Positions 42,398 to 51,341 of a stretch of 64,000 nucleotides of DNA are shown one piece after another. The notes beneath the pieces are model-generated. The model ran no database searches. It was given only the letters and a program-made list of their open reading frames with translations, and was not told where the DNA came from. Location: contig OW818693.1 of NCBI GenBank assembly GCA_942493335.1, positions 248,001 to 312,000 on the forward strand. The letters are read 5' to 3'. Both the position numbers and the translations under genes were made by a program. Position 1 is the first letter of the stretch, and the number at the start of each line of letters is the position of its first letter. The stretch comes from JAEWSN01 sp942493335 (lineage in GTDB: Bacteria > Bacillota > Clostridia > DSM-8532).

Positions 42398-43489
42398 ATG
42401 GGAGAAAAACTGCTGATGAAGGGGAATGAAGTCATTGCGGAAGCGGCCCTTCGTGCCGGATGCCGCCATTACTTCGGATATCCCATCACCCCGCAGACCG
42501 AGATCGCCCACTATATGGCCAAGCGCATGCCCCAGGTAGGCGGCGTATTCCTGCAGGCCGAGAGCGAAGTGTCCGCCATCAACATGGTATATGGCGCAGC
42601 TTCTGCGGGCAAGCGGGTCATGACCTCTTCCTCCAGTCCCGGAATGAGCCTGAAACAGGAAGGCATTTCCTATGCAGTGGGCGCCAGGCTCCCGGCGGTC
42701 GTGGTCAACATCATGCGCGCCGGTCCCGGTCTTGGCGGCATCCAGCCGGCCCAGGGCGATTATTTCCAGACGGTCAAGGGCGGCGGCCATGGCGACTACA
42801 AGTTGATCGCCCTCGCACCCGCCTCTGTGCAGGAACTGTACGAAGCAACCATCGACGCCTTCAATCTGGCGGACAAGTACCGCATGGTGGTCATGGTGCT
42901 GGGCGACGGCATGCTTGGCCAGATGATGGAAGTGGTCCAGTTCCGGGACACCGAACCGGTCATGGAACCCGCCAAACCCTGGGCGGCCGTTGGAACCGGC
43001 ATGAAGCGCGAACACAACACCGTCACTTCCATCCATCTCGATCCGGCCGTACTGGAACACTGGAATGACGAACGACAGAGCATGTACCGTGCCATCGAGG
43101 CGACGGAGCAGCGCTGTGAACTGTACAATGTCGAGGATGCGGATCTGGTGCTTGTCGCATACGGTTCCGTTTCCCGCATCGCCAAAAATGTCATCAAGGC
43201 GGCGGCAAAGGAAGGCATCAAGCTCGGTCTGCTCCGGCCCATCACCCTCTGGCCGTTCCCGACGCAGGCCTTCGAGCAGGTCATCCCGGACGCAAAGGGA
43301 TTCCTGGTGCTCGAAATGAGCGCGGGCCAGATGCTTGAGGATGTCAAACTGACGGTGGAGGGGAGACGTCCCGTCTTCTTCCATGGCCGCATGGGCGGCA
43401 TGATTCCCACTGTGAAGGACATCCTGCAGGAAGTCCGCGAAGCCGTCGGCTCCACCGGAGCCAAGGCACGCGCAGAGAAGGAGGGCTGA
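42398..43489 (+). CDS. korA: 2-oxoacid:ferredoxin oxidoreductase alpha subunit
   Basis: This 363-residue subunit contains the pyrimidine-binding fold of the TPP enzyme. Visible are YFGYPITPQTEIAHYMAKRM, the AESEVSAINMVYGAASAGKR region, SSSPGMSLKQEGISYAVG and the C-terminal VLEMSAGQMLEDVKL. ATG 42398 has AGGAGG upstream. The set could oxidise 2-oxoglutarate (Kor) or branched-chain 2-oxoacids (Vor); sequence alone does not settle this. Confidence 0.92.
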   Translation: MGEKLLMKGNEVIAEAALRAGCRHYFGYPITPQTEIAHYMAKRMPQVGGVFLQAESEVSAINMVYGAASAGKRVMTSSSSPGMSLKQEGISYAVGARLPAVVVNIMRAGPGLGGIQPAQGDYFQTVKGGGHGDYKLIALAPASVQELYEATIDAFNLADKYRMVVMVLGDGMLGQMMEVVQFRDTEPVMEPAKPWAAVGTGMKREHNTVTSIHLDPAVLEHWNDERQSMYRAIEATEQRCELYNVEDADLVLVAYGSVSRIAKNVIKAAAKEGIKLGLLRPITLWPFPTQAFEQVIPDAKGFLVLEMSAGQMLEDVKLTVEGRRPVFFHGRMGGMIPTVKDILQEVREAVGSTGAKARAEKEG

Positions 43490-43492
43490 ACG

Positions 43493-44239
43493 ATGGCTGT
43501 AGTTGCGCAGAAACCCCACGCCTTGCGTGAAACCCCGCTCCATTATTGCCCAGGCTGCACCCACGGCATTTCGCACCGCCTCGTGGCGGAAGTGCTGGAT
43601 GAACTGGGTCTTGAAGGCCAGACCATCGGGGTGTCCCCGGTCGGCTGTTCCTACAACAACTACGACTATTTCAACTGCGACATGGTCCAGGCGGCCCATG
43701 GCCGTGCCCCGGCCGTTGCGACCGGCATCCGGCGTAGCCTGCCCGACAGCGTCGTCTTCACCTATCAGGGGGACGGAGATCTGGCTGCCATCGGCATGGC
43801 GGAGATTGTCCACGCGGCTTCCCGCGGCGAGAACATCACCGTGGTGTTCATCAACAACACCATTTACGGCATGACCTCCGGACAGATGGCCCCCACATCG
43901 CTGATGAACCAGGTGACGACCACGTCTCCGTACGGCCGCAACGCCAGGGAACACGGGTATCCCATCCGGGTCTGCGAAATGCTCGCCACATTGGAAGGTC
44001 CCGCCTATATCGAACGGGTCTCCCTTCATGACGTCAAACATATCCGCCAGGCCAAGACGGCCCTGAAGAAGGCCTTCCGCCTTCAGACGGAAAAGAAGGG
44101 CTTCACCCTTGTCGAACTGCTTTCCACCTGTCCGACCAACTGGGGGCTCGATCCGATCGAATCCATGAAACGCGTGGAAAACGAGCTGATTGCGCATTAT
44201 CCGCTCGGTGTCTTCGTCGACTGTGAAAAGGAGGGTTGA
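43493..44239 (+). CDS. korB: 2-oxoacid:ferredoxin oxidoreductase beta (TPP) subunit
   Basis: This 248-residue subunit binds thiamine pyrophosphate and an iron-sulfur cluster. CPGCTHGISHRLVAEVL holds cluster cysteines, and GDGDLAAIGMAEIVHAA with FINNTIYGMTSGQ forms the TPP/Mg site (GDGx23-28NN). It starts three bases after korA. Confidence 0.94.
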   Translation: MAVVAQKPHALRETPLHYCPGCTHGISHRLVAEVLDELGLEGQTIGVSPVGCSYNNYDYFNCDMVQAAHGRAPAVATGIRRSLPDSVVFTYQGDGDLAAIGMAEIVHAASRGENITVVFINNTIYGMTSGQMAPTSLMNQVTTTSPYGRNAREHGYPIRVCEMLATLEGPAYIERVSLHDVKHIRQAKTALKKAFRLQTEKKGFTLVELLSTCPTNWGLDPIESMKRVENELIAHYPLGVFVDCEKEG

Positions 44240-44242
44240 GCC

Positions 44243-44773
44243 ATGCAGCATGAAATCATCATTGCGGGTTTCGGCGGACAGGGCATCCTCTCCGCAGGCA
44301 GATTGCTGGCCTATGCCGGCATGCAGGAAGGGCGCGAGGTTTCCTGGCTCCCTTCCTATGGCCCGGAGATGCGTGGCGGTACCGCCAACAGCATGATCGT
44401 CATTTCCGACGAACCGGTCGCCTCTCCGTTCATCAATTCCTGTTCCGCGCTGATTGTGATGAACAATCCTTCCATGGCGAAGTACGAGTCCTATGTCGAC
44501 GCGGGTGGAATCATCGTTTACGACAATTCCCTCATCACCCTGCTGCCGACACGAACGGACGTGACTTCTTTCGGAATTCCCGCCACAAAAATGGCGCTGG
44601 ACATGAATGAGTCGTCCTACTCGAATGTATTCCTTCTCGGAAAGTTGATAGAAAAGACCGGATGTGTCTCCGTGGAAAGCTTTGAAAAGGCGCTGTTTGG
44701 CGTCCTGCCGAAGCGCAAGCACGGCATGATTCCAGATGAGATGCAGGTTCTGGCGAGAGGCATGACTTATTGA
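44243..44773 (+). CDS. korC: 2-oxoacid:ferredoxin oxidoreductase gamma subunit
   Basis: This is the 176-residue gamma subunit, with IIAGFGGQGILSAGRLLAYA at the start and SWLPSYGPEMRGGTANSMIV, both standard for the family. Together with D, A and B it completes the complex that releases CoA thioester, CO2 and reduced ferredoxin. AGGAGGGTTGAGCC precedes the ATG. A strong bidirectional terminator follows. Confidence 0.94.
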   Translation: MQHEIIIAGFGGQGILSAGRLLAYAGMQEGREVSWLPSYGPEMRGGTANSMIVISDEPVASPFINSCSALIVMNNPSMAKYESYVDAGGIIVYDNSLITLLPTRTDVTSFGIPATKMALDMNESSYSNVFLLGKLIEKTGCVSVESFEKALFGVLPKRKHGMIPDEMQVLARGMTY

Positions 44774-44803
44774 CAAAGCCTCTGCCAATCGAGTCGAAAC
44801 GGA

Positions 44804-44849
44804 AAAAGGACACGCAACGGAATGGATGGTTTCCGATGCGTGTCCTTTT
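44804..44849. terminator. Bidirectional terminator between korC and queT
   Basis: AAAAGGACACGCA (44804-44816) and TGCGTGTCCTTTT (44837-44849) form a 13-bp stem with an inner CGGAA/TTCCG stem. T runs follow in both directions, serving the kor operon and the convergent queT gene. Confidence 0.85.
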
Positions 44850-44940
44850 ATATCTGCCGGATTTTCCGGGGCACCTGGGATCCGCCGGAAATGTGGAAGG
44901 TGCCGGCATCCCGGATAGGGTTCAGACAATGCAATTCGGT

Positions 44941-45450
44941 TCAGGATTCGGCGTTCCGCAATTCAATGCCCATGGCGTGCTGCAAGTGCCTGTTTCCACG
45001 GATGAACCACAATAAGGGCAAACCGAGGAGAAAACAGGCTCCGCCTTCTCCAAGCGCAAACCACAGCAAGGAGATCCCATACGGAAATGTCCGATCGAAT
45101 GCGAGCCAGATGTAACTGCCCACGACGATCGTATTCAGCACGACGGGCGGCACCGGGGTCAGCAGCCAGGCATGTTTGCCGATCTTCCAGGTCAGCAGGG
45201 CGGCAGTCAGGGTGGTCAGGCTGCCGAATACGATGTCCATCCAGCCGAATCCGCCCAGGATATTGGACAGCAGGCATCCGACGAACAAACCCGGAATGGC
45301 GGCGGGCATGAGGGCGGGCAGAATCGTGAGGGCTTCGGATACACGGAACTGGAGAATGCCGAAGGAAATCGGCTGGAGCAGAAGGGTGAGAGCCGCATAG
45401 ATGGCCGCGATGAGTGCGGACTGGACAAGAAAACGGGTCGTGATTTTCAT
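44941..45450 (-). CDS. queT: QueT-family queuosine-precursor transporter
   Basis: This is a 169-residue membrane protein, the substrate-binding S component of an ECF transporter thought to import queuosine precursors such as preQ1. The N-terminus ITTRFLVQSALIAAIYAALT and the LQFRVSEALTILPALMPAAI and GLFVGCLLSNILGG segments match QueT. Five to six helices are visible. The start at 45450 is set by this N-terminus; AAAGGT lies upstream. A leader with overlapping stems precedes it. Confidence 0.9.
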   Translation of the reverse strand: MKITTRFLVQSALIAAIYAALTLLLQPISFGILQFRVSEALTILPALMPAAIPGLFVGCLLSNILGGFGWMDIVFGSLTTLTAALLTWKIGKHAWLLTPVPPVVLNTIVVGSYIWLAFDRTFPYGISLLWFALGEGGACFLLGLPLLWFIRGNRHLQHAMGIELRNAES

Positions 45451-45468
45451 GATACCTTTCAAGGGCGC

Positions 45469-45506
45469 AAAAAGCCGCTTGCCGGCTTGGTTGTCGAGGT
45501 GCCGGC
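45469..45506 (-). promoter_or_regulatory. Attenuator-like leader of queT
   Basis: On the minus strand a terminator hairpin AAGCCG-GCAAG-CGGCTTTTTG (45488-45469) lies about 20 bases before the queT start. Its left arm overlaps GCCGGC (45481-45486), which can pair with a second GCCGGC at 45501-45506. That gives mutually exclusive terminator and antiterminator forms. QueT genes are often under preQ1 riboswitches; I could not match a known preQ1 class by eye. Confidence 0.55.
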
Positions 45507-45728
45507 GCCTCCCTAGTTTTGTTCGGCACCCAAGTCGTTCGATGCGGATGCATGGACGAAAGGGGGAACCTGCCAGGAGTTTCCGAACTGGCAATCCGTC
45601 AGAATGGACAGACTTCAATAGTTTGCACCGGTAAGGGTTCTTTTGTCAAGCTTGAATGGAGCTGGTGGAAATTCACTTTTCTGCCAACGATCCTTGCATC
45701 CAGTATACGGATTTCCCAATCCGATTGG

Positions 45729-45757
45729 TTGACAGGGTTCGAAACCGGGGAGATAAT
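45729..45757 (+). promoter_or_regulatory. Promoter of the HD-protein and RNase R genes
   Basis: TTGACA at 45729-45734 and GATAAT at 45752-45757 are separated by 17 bases. The ATG follows about 50 bases later with GGAGG. Confidence 0.75.
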
Positions 45758-45807
45758 GCAGGGGAAGAGGCTCCGTAAGCGCATCGCGGGGCATCCGGGA
45801 GGAAAGC

Positions 45808-46359
45808 ATGGATCGTTCATCCGCGTGGGAAGCCCTGTCGCTCCGCATCGAGAACCCGGGCCTGATCCGGCACAGCCGCGCTGTAGAGGCCATCATGCGG
45901 CATCTCGCCACGAGAATGGAGATGGATGTCGAACAATGGGGTATGGCCGGGCTGCTCCATGACATCGACTGGGAACGCGTGAAAAGTCATGCGGACGAGC
46001 ATGGCATCCTGGCGGCGGAGATTCTTGAAAATCTCGGGTGCGATCCGACCGTTGTATTTGCCGTGAAGGCACACAATCCCGCATTGGGCATCCCGCGCCG
46101 TCGAAGCATCGACAAAGCGCTTTTCTGTGCCGATGCGGCCGCCAACCTGATTATCGAGACAGCGCTCATGACGGCGGACAAACGCATCGCCTCCGTCGAC
46201 CCGGCCATGCTGTTGGAAAGGCATCGGGACATAACGTTCGCCGTTCAGGCGGATCGTGCGCAAATTGAAGGATGTGCCGCGCTGGAACTGGATCTGGAAG
46301 ATTATTACGGGCTCGCGCTGCGGGCCATGACCGAAATCGGAGAGGAGCTGGGTTTGTGA
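45808..46359 (+). CDS. HD-domain phosphohydrolase
   Basis: This is a 183-residue HDIG-type protein. Metal-ligand motifs are LIRHSRAVEAIM, GLLHDIDWERVK, HADEHG and VKAHN. Such proteins hydrolyse nucleotides or phosphate esters; the substrate is unknown. It starts an operon, and its stop overlaps the GTG start of rnr, so the two are translationally coupled. Confidence 0.85.
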   Translation: MDRSSAWEALSLRIENPGLIRHSRAVEAIMRHLATRMEMDVEQWGMAGLLHDIDWERVKSHADEHGILAAEILENLGCDPTVVFAVKAHNPALGIPRRRSIDKALFCADAAANLIIETALMTADKRIASVDPAMLLERHRDITFAVQADRAQIEGCAALELDLEDYYGLALRAMTEIGEELGL

Positions 46360-48872
46360 GTGAACGGGAAGAACGGAAAGAGCGAATCCTGTCCGCCCTG
46401 AAGGAGCCAGCCTGCAGGTTGATGACCGCCTCGGAACTGGCGGTCTGGCTGGATGTCCCGGTTCCGGAACGCGGTGATTTTGAAGCATTGCTTCTTGAAA
46501 TGGCCGGGGACGGCACGGTCGTGCAGAACCGGAAGGGACGTTTCGGCCTTGCGGAACGCCTGGGCATGACGAAAGGACGCTTCGCGGGAAATGCGCGGGG
46601 CTTCGGCTTCGTGATCGATGAAACCGGGCATGACATCTATATTCCGCCGGAAGACACAAAAGGCGCCATGGACGGGGATACGGTCCTGGCAAAATCTTCG
46701 GGCCTCTCCATGGACGGACGGCGTCGTGAAGGGGTTGTGATCCAAATTGTGGAACGCGCGCATCACCGGGTGGTTGGCCGCTTCACCGAAATGCCGGCAG
46801 GTGGTTTTGTCACGCCGGATTCCCGGAAGCTGACGGGCGATGTTCGCATCGATGCCTTCCATACAATGGATGCGAAAACCGGCCAGAAGGTTGTGGCAAA
46901 CCTTACACGGTGGCCTGATGGCGAACTGTGTGCGGAAGGGCGGATTCTTGTCGTGCTGGGTTCGGAAACCGAGCCGGGTGTGGATATCCTTTCCGTCCTC
47001 TATCAGAACGATGTGCGCATCGAGTTTCCCGAAGAGGTGGCCGCGGAAGCCGACAGGCTTCCGGAAGTTCCTGCCGAAGCGGATTTCGAAGGGAGAAGGG
47101 ATCTCAGGTCCCTGCCGATGGTCACCATCGACGGAGAGGATGCGAAGGATCTCGATGATGCGGTTTCCCTGGAGCAGTTGCCGGATGGCCTGTTCCGTCT
47201 TGGTGTCCACATTGCGGATGTGTCGCATTATGTCCGGGAAGGATCCGCACTGGACCAGGAAGCCTATCTGCGCGGAACCAGCGTCTATCTGCCGGACCGG
47301 GTCATCCCGATGTTCCCGCAGTCCCTGTCGAACGGGCTTTGCAGCCTGACCGCCCAAACACCGCGGCTGGCCTTCAGCGTGATGATGGATGTCGATGAGA
47401 CCGGCAAGGTCGTGAACCACGAGATTTTTGAGAGTGTCCTGCATATCAATGAGCGCATGACGTACACGAATGTCCTTGCCTTGCTGGAAGACGGCGTAGC
47501 TTCCGGTGGTCTGGCTGCGGATCTGCGGGAACGCTATGCCCCCCTGACGCCCATGTTCCGCGCCATGCGCGGGCTGGCGGACATCCTGGGAGAGAAGCGA
47601 AAAAAACGCGGCTCCATCGATTTCTCTTTCGACGAATCGAAGATCATCGTGGACGGGCAGGGCATTCCGGTCGAGGTGAAGCGGATGAAGCCCAATGCCG
47701 CGACGAATCTGATCGAGGAATTCATGCTGCTCTGCAACGAGGTGGTTTCGGAGCATTTCAACCATATCCGCGTCCCATTCGTGTACCGTGTGCATGAGGA
47801 TCCCGATCCGGACAAAATGGAGACCCTGCGCCAATTCCTCGTTTCCTTCGGCTATTCGCTGCCCGCTTCCGGGGTGGTGCATCCGATGGATCTGCAGCGT
47901 ATCCTGGAACAAGTGAAGGGGAAACCGGAGGAGAAGACTGTCAGCACGGTCATGCTCCGCTCCCTGCAGAAAGCCCGCTACAGCCATGAGCACATCTGGC
48001 ACTTCGGGCTCGCCGCGCCTTTCTATTCGCATTTCACATCCCCCATCCGCCGCTATCCGGACCTGCTGATCCACCGCATCATGAAGGAAACCCTTCAGGG
48101 GAGGATGGACGACAGACGCAAAGCGCATTACAACGCAATCCTGCCTGATCAGGCCCGGCATTGTTCGGAACGGGAACGCGCGGCGGACGAATCGGAACGG
48201 GAATGCGTGGACATGAAGAAGGCGGAGTACATGCAGCAGCATGTCGGTGAAACCTTCGAAGGCACCATTTCAGGCGTTGCAGCGTTCGGTCTGTTTGTGG
48301 AACTTCCCAATTCCGTGGAAGGGCTGATGCGTCTTGCCTCCATGCAGGACGATTACTACGAGTTCGATGAACGGAACCTGACATTGGTCGGATCACGGAC
48401 CCGCAAGGTCTGGCGAATCGGTGACCCCGTCTCCGTTCTGGTGGCGAAGGCTTCCCCCGAGTTGCGGCAGATCGACTTTGTACCGGCCGGAACCTCCCTG
48501 GATGCCTGGGAGAGATCTGCACGGGATGCAGGTTTTCGCAGCGACGGACAGACTTCACGTCCCTACGGCCGTAGAGATGGTGGACCGTCGAAGGGTGGCC
48601 GGTATGGTACGGGAAACAACGGTAGCGGAGGAAGAACCGGCGGGGGTCGTTCATCGGGTGGATCCGGCAGCGGAGGCAAAGGCAAAGGTGGGGAGAAGAC
48701 CCCGCATACAGGCAAATCCGGCGGCAAGCCCGGGGGCATGTCCGGGAGTGTGTCGGGCAGCGGTGGAAAAGCAGCTGCTGGGAATTCCGGCGGTTCAGGC
48801 AAGAAGAAAGGAACCTTCGGCAAGAAGTCGGGAAAAGGTTCGGGAACGGTAGGCAAGCGAAAGGGGAGATAA
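46356..48872 (+). CDS. rnr: Ribonuclease R with Gly/Lys-rich tail
   Basis: This 838-residue processive 3'-5' exoribonuclease degrades structured RNA. Order: winged-helix start, cold-shock domains (KGRFAGNARGFGFVIDE), the RNB catalytic domain with IDGEDAKDLDDAVSLEQL carrying the metal Asp residues, HFTSPIRRYPDLLIHR, and an S1 domain (GTISGVAAFGLFVELPNSVE). The last 110 residues are Gly/Ser/Lys-rich, longer than usual. GTG 46356 is chosen for AGGAG upstream and the overlap with the previous stop. Confidence 0.96.
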   Translation: MSEREERKERILSALKEPACRLMTASELAVWLDVPVPERGDFEALLLEMAGDGTVVQNRKGRFGLAERLGMTKGRFAGNARGFGFVIDETGHDIYIPPEDTKGAMDGDTVLAKSSGLSMDGRRREGVVIQIVERAHHRVVGRFTEMPAGGFVTPDSRKLTGDVRIDAFHTMDAKTGQKVVANLTRWPDGELCAEGRILVVLGSETEPGVDILSVLYQNDVRIEFPEEVAAEADRLPEVPAEADFEGRRDLRSLPMVTIDGEDAKDLDDAVSLEQLPDGLFRLGVHIADVSHYVREGSALDQEAYLRGTSVYLPDRVIPMFPQSLSNGLCSLTAQTPRLAFSVMMDVDETGKVVNHEIFESVLHINERMTYTNVLALLEDGVASGGLAADLRERYAPLTPMFRAMRGLADILGEKRKKRGSIDFSFDESKIIVDGQGIPVEVKRMKPNAATNLIEEFMLLCNEVVSEHFNHIRVPFVYRVHEDPDPDKMETLRQFLVSFGYSLPASGVVHPMDLQRILEQVKGKPEEKTVSTVMLRSLQKARYSHEHIWHFGLAAPFYSHFTSPIRRYPDLLIHRIMKETLQGRMDDRRKAHYNAILPDQARHCSERERAADESERECVDMKKAEYMQQHVGETFEGTISGVAAFGLFVELPNSVEGLMRLASMQDDYYEFDERNLTLVGSRTRKVWRIGDPVSVLVAKASPELRQIDFVPAGTSLDAWERSARDAGFRSDGQTSRPYGRRDGGPSKGGRYGTGNNGSGGRTGGGRSSGGSGSGGKGKGGEKTPHTGKSGGKPGGMSGSVSGSGGKAAAGNSGGSGKKKGTFGKKSGKGSGTVGKRKGR

Positions 48873-48874
48873 CC

Positions 48875-49633
48875 ATGTTTGAGTGGTGGGCTTCACTTCC
48901 AGTCATGAAACAGTTTTTCATGACAGTGGCCATCCCGTCGACTGTCATCCTCATCATCCAGTCCATCATGACCTTTGCGGGCATGGGCGGATCGCATGAC
49001 ATGGATGGCGGAGGCGGGGACGCTTCGGGCGGGCATTTTGACGCGGGAGGCGGTCATGCAGATGTTGGCGGGGGCCACGGCGGCTTCGACGGGAATCATG
49101 TCGGGGACGTCCTGCACGGCGGGCATGCGGGTCCTGACTTCGTCCATGCGGGTTCGCATGACATGGCGGACGCGCATACGGAGGTCCAGCATGGTCTGGA
49201 TGGATTCCGCTTTTTCACGATACGCGGCATCGTCGCCTTTCTTTCCGTCTTCGGATGGACGGGTTCGGCATTGGTCCAGACAACCACCCCCATCGCGGTT
49301 TTCGCGATTGCGTTTTTGTCAGGTCTGGCAGCCATGACCCTTGTCGGATTGGCCTTCTGGGGCATCCTGCGGCTCCAGGAATCCGGGAATCTCGACTATA
49401 CGCACAGTATCGGCCTCCAGGGGGAGGTTTACCTGCCGATCCCGCCGGATCGTACCGGTGTCGGAAAGGTGAATGTCACCCTGCAGGGTACCTTGATCGA
49501 GGTGGATGCCATCACAGACGAAACGGAAAGGCTGCCCACGGGATCCCGCATCCGCGTGGTCGGTCTCGAAGGAAACAACGTGCTGCTGGTCAGCAAGGAA
49601 TGGGAGGGACATGCACATGGAGATCTCATCTGA
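48875..49633 (+). CDS. NfeD/YuaF-like membrane protein with His/Gly-rich segment
   Basis: This is a 252-residue membrane protein paired with the following flotillin. An N-terminal helix (FFMTVAIPSTVILIIQSIM) is followed by a His/Gly/Asp-rich stretch at residues 38-95 (GGGHADVGGGHGGFDGNH). Two further helices come next, then a C-terminal OB-fold-like part (GLQGEVYLPIPPDRTGVGKV). NfeD-like proteins work with flotillins in membrane microdomains. The His-rich stretch could bind divalent metal. It starts two bases after rnr. Confidence 0.78.
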   Translation: MFEWWASLPVMKQFFMTVAIPSTVILIIQSIMTFAGMGGSHDMDGGGGDASGGHFDAGGGHADVGGGHGGFDGNHVGDVLHGGHAGPDFVHAGSHDMADAHTEVQHGLDGFRFFTIRGIVAFLSVFGWTGSALVQTTTPIAVFAIAFLSGLAAMTLVGLAFWGILRLQESGNLDYTHSIGLQGEVYLPIPPDRTGVGKVNVTLQGTLIEVDAITDETERLPTGSRIRVVGLEGNNVLLVSKEWEGHAHGDLI

Positions 49634-51035
49634 CACCCTGATACTCATCACCGTGATCGTAATCCTCGTTTTCACCACCCTCGTCGCATTGCTGACGCGG
49701 TACCGCAAGTGCCCGTCGGACAAGATCATGGTCATTTACGGGAAAGTTGGAGCCGATGCCAGCGGACAACGAAGTTCGAAATGCGTCCATGGCGGCGCGG
49801 CTTTCATCTGGCCTGTGTTCCAGAGTTATGAATTTCTGAACCTGACCCCGATCTCCATCAATGTGGATCTGCGGAATGCACTGTCCAAACAGAATATCCG
49901 CATCGACGTGCCGTCCCGTTTCACGGTCGGCATCTCCACCGAAACCGGCATCATGCAGAACGCGGCGGAGCGTCTGCTGGGCCTGAAACAGGATGAAGTG
50001 GAGTCCCTTGCGATGGACATCATCTTCGGGCAGCTTCGTCTGGTCGTCGCCACGATGGACATCGAGGAAATCAACACGGATCGCGACAAGTTCCTCGAAG
50101 CGGTATCCCGCAACGTCGAGACTGAATTAAAGAAGATCGGCCTTCGGCTCATCAACGTCAATGTCACGGACATCAAGGATGAATCCGGCTATATCGAAGC
50201 CCTGGGCAAGGAAGCCGCTGCCAAGGCCATCAATGATGCGAAAAAAAGCGTTGCAGAAAAGAATCGCGACGGTGCCATCGGCGAGGCGGAAGCCAAGATG
50301 GACGAACGCATCCGGGTTACGAAGGCAAACGCCACCGCAATCGAGGGTGAGAATACAGCGAAGGTCACCGTGGCGAATTCCGATGCAAGCCGCCGCGAAC
50401 GGGAAGCGGATGCAACCCGTCGTGCCACCGCAGCGGAAAAGGTTGCCATCGCCCAATCCCTGAAGGAAGCGTACGACGCCGAGGAATTGGCGGAAAAAGC
50501 CCGTGCCAGCCGCGAAATGGCCACACGGGAAGCCGACGTCATCGTCAAAGCCGAGATCGACAAGCGGAAAGTGGAAATCGACGCGGAAGCCCAGGCGGAA
50601 ATGACCAGGCGCCAGGCCCGCGGTGAAGCGGATGCCATCTTCGCCCGTCTGGAAGCACAGGCACGTGGTGTCCAGGAATTGCTCAAGAAACAGGCGGACG
50701 GCTTCTCGTCTTTGGTCGCCGCCACAAATGGCAATCCCGATCAGGCCGTGAAGCTGATGATCGCGGACAAGCTCGAGGATATCGTAAAGATCCAGGTCGA
50801 GGCGATCAAGAATCTGAAGATCGACAAGGTCACCGTTTGGGACGGGTTGGGCCAGAACGGCTCATCCACCGCGAATTTCGCATCCGGCCTGATGAAATCC
50901 CTGCCGCCGTTGAACGATCTGTTTGCCATGGCGGGCATGGCCCTGCCGGAAGTGTTGGGAAAGCCACTGGAAAAGGATGTAACCCGTCAAGCTCAGGAAA
51001 CGCTGGTTGTTGCGCAGGAACCGGCACAAAAGTGA
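49617..51035 (+). CDS. floT: Flotillin-like SPFH protein
   Basis: This is a 472-residue membrane-associated scaffold. One N-terminal hairpin helix (TLILITVIVILVFTTLVALL) leads into an SPFH/Band 7 domain (VDLRNALSKQNIRIDVPSRF). A long Ala/Glu-rich coiled coil (about residues 200-370) follows, with repeated EADA and RRAT-type heptads. The C-terminus resembles FloT/YqiK. ATG 49617 has GGGAGG nine bases upstream, and the start overlaps the NfeD-like gene by 17 bases. Confidence 0.92.
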   Translation: MEISSDTLILITVIVILVFTTLVALLTRYRKCPSDKIMVIYGKVGADASGQRSSKCVHGGAAFIWPVFQSYEFLNLTPISINVDLRNALSKQNIRIDVPSRFTVGISTETGIMQNAAERLLGLKQDEVESLAMDIIFGQLRLVVATMDIEEINTDRDKFLEAVSRNVETELKKIGLRLINVNVTDIKDESGYIEALGKEAAAKAINDAKKSVAEKNRDGAIGEAEAKMDERIRVTKANATAIEGENTAKVTVANSDASRREREADATRRATAAEKVAIAQSLKEAYDAEELAEKARASREMATREADVIVKAEIDKRKVEIDAEAQAEMTRRQARGEADAIFARLEAQARGVQELLKKQADGFSSLVAATNGNPDQAVKLMIADKLEDIVKIQVEAIKNLKIDKVTVWDGLGQNGSSTANFASGLMKSLPPLNDLFAMAGMALPEVLGKPLEKDVTRQAQETLVVAQEPAQK

Positions 51036-51119
51036 GGCAACGGAACCTGGTCAAGGACGCGAATGTGTTCTGCAAGGGATCCAGCAACTGATCAGAAGCA
51101 AGCGTGGATCGTTGAAAAA

Positions 51120-51151
51120 GCGGACCGGTGGCGGAACAACCACCGGTCCGC
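51120..51151 (+). terminator. Terminator-like hairpin after floT
   Basis: GCGGACCGGTGG (51120-51131) and CCACCGGTCCGC (51140-51151) form a perfect 12-bp stem with an eight-base loop. No long T tract follows, so strength is uncertain. Confidence 0.6.
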
Positions 51152-51162
51152 ATCGGTATTTC

Positions 51163-51192
51163 TTGCCAATTCCATCCCGGGCCTGTTATACT
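51163..51192 (+). promoter_or_regulatory. Promoter of the DRE-TIM aldolase gene
   Basis: TTGCCA at 51163-51168 and TATACT at 51187-51192 are 18 bases apart, and TGT directly before the -10 makes it an extended -10 element. Confidence 0.75.
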
Positions 51193-51198
51193 TGAAAA

Positions 51199-51341
51199 GT
51201 AGTATGGCAGTACGGTGGCGGTCCGGTCGGTTTCATTCCTGTGGTTCACGGGTAGGAAACGGGTATCGGAACGCGTGGGCAAGACGGTGGCAGGCGTGGA
51301 ATGCGCCTGTTCGGTTGCATCCGGCTGAGGCCGGTTTTTTT
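51199..51341 (+). ncRNA. Candidate structured leader RNA ending in an intrinsic terminator
   Basis: The leader can fold into stem 1, GTTTC-CCTGTG with CACGGG-GAAAC (51230-51260), which has an internal loop ATT/TAG. Stem 2 is CAGGCG with CGCCTG (51291-51309). A terminator, CCGGC-TGAG-GCCGG then seven T, lies at 51321-51341. Since the gene starts 65 bases past the terminator, this arrangement suggests attenuation or a riboswitch. I do not recognise the class. Confidence 0.5.

Larger units (their letters stand above)
45451..45807. other. Divergent gap between queT and the HD-protein gene, 357 bp
   Basis: The left part is the queT leader described separately; the right part holds a good promoter for the plus-strand gene. 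A possible minus-strand -35, TTGACA at 45649-45644, has no clear -10. No coding sequence is evident. Confidence 0.5.

Noticed and set aside
42368..44929. 853-residue open frame antisense to the kor operon
   Set aside because: It is the reverse-strand shadow of four well-recognised genes and has no recognisable domains. Long antisense frames at 25323-27131 and 46305-48242 are rejected for the same reason.
45508..45523. preQ1-I-like tail (AAAACTAGGGAGG on the minus strand) in the queT leader
   Set aside because: The matching stem and C-rich loop that should lie just upstream are not present at preQ1-I spacing, so I do not call that class.
51282..51300. T-box-like GGTGGCA sequence in the aldolase leader
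   Set aside because: The antiterminator partner strand and a stem I with specifier loop are missing, and the leader is too short for a typical T-box.
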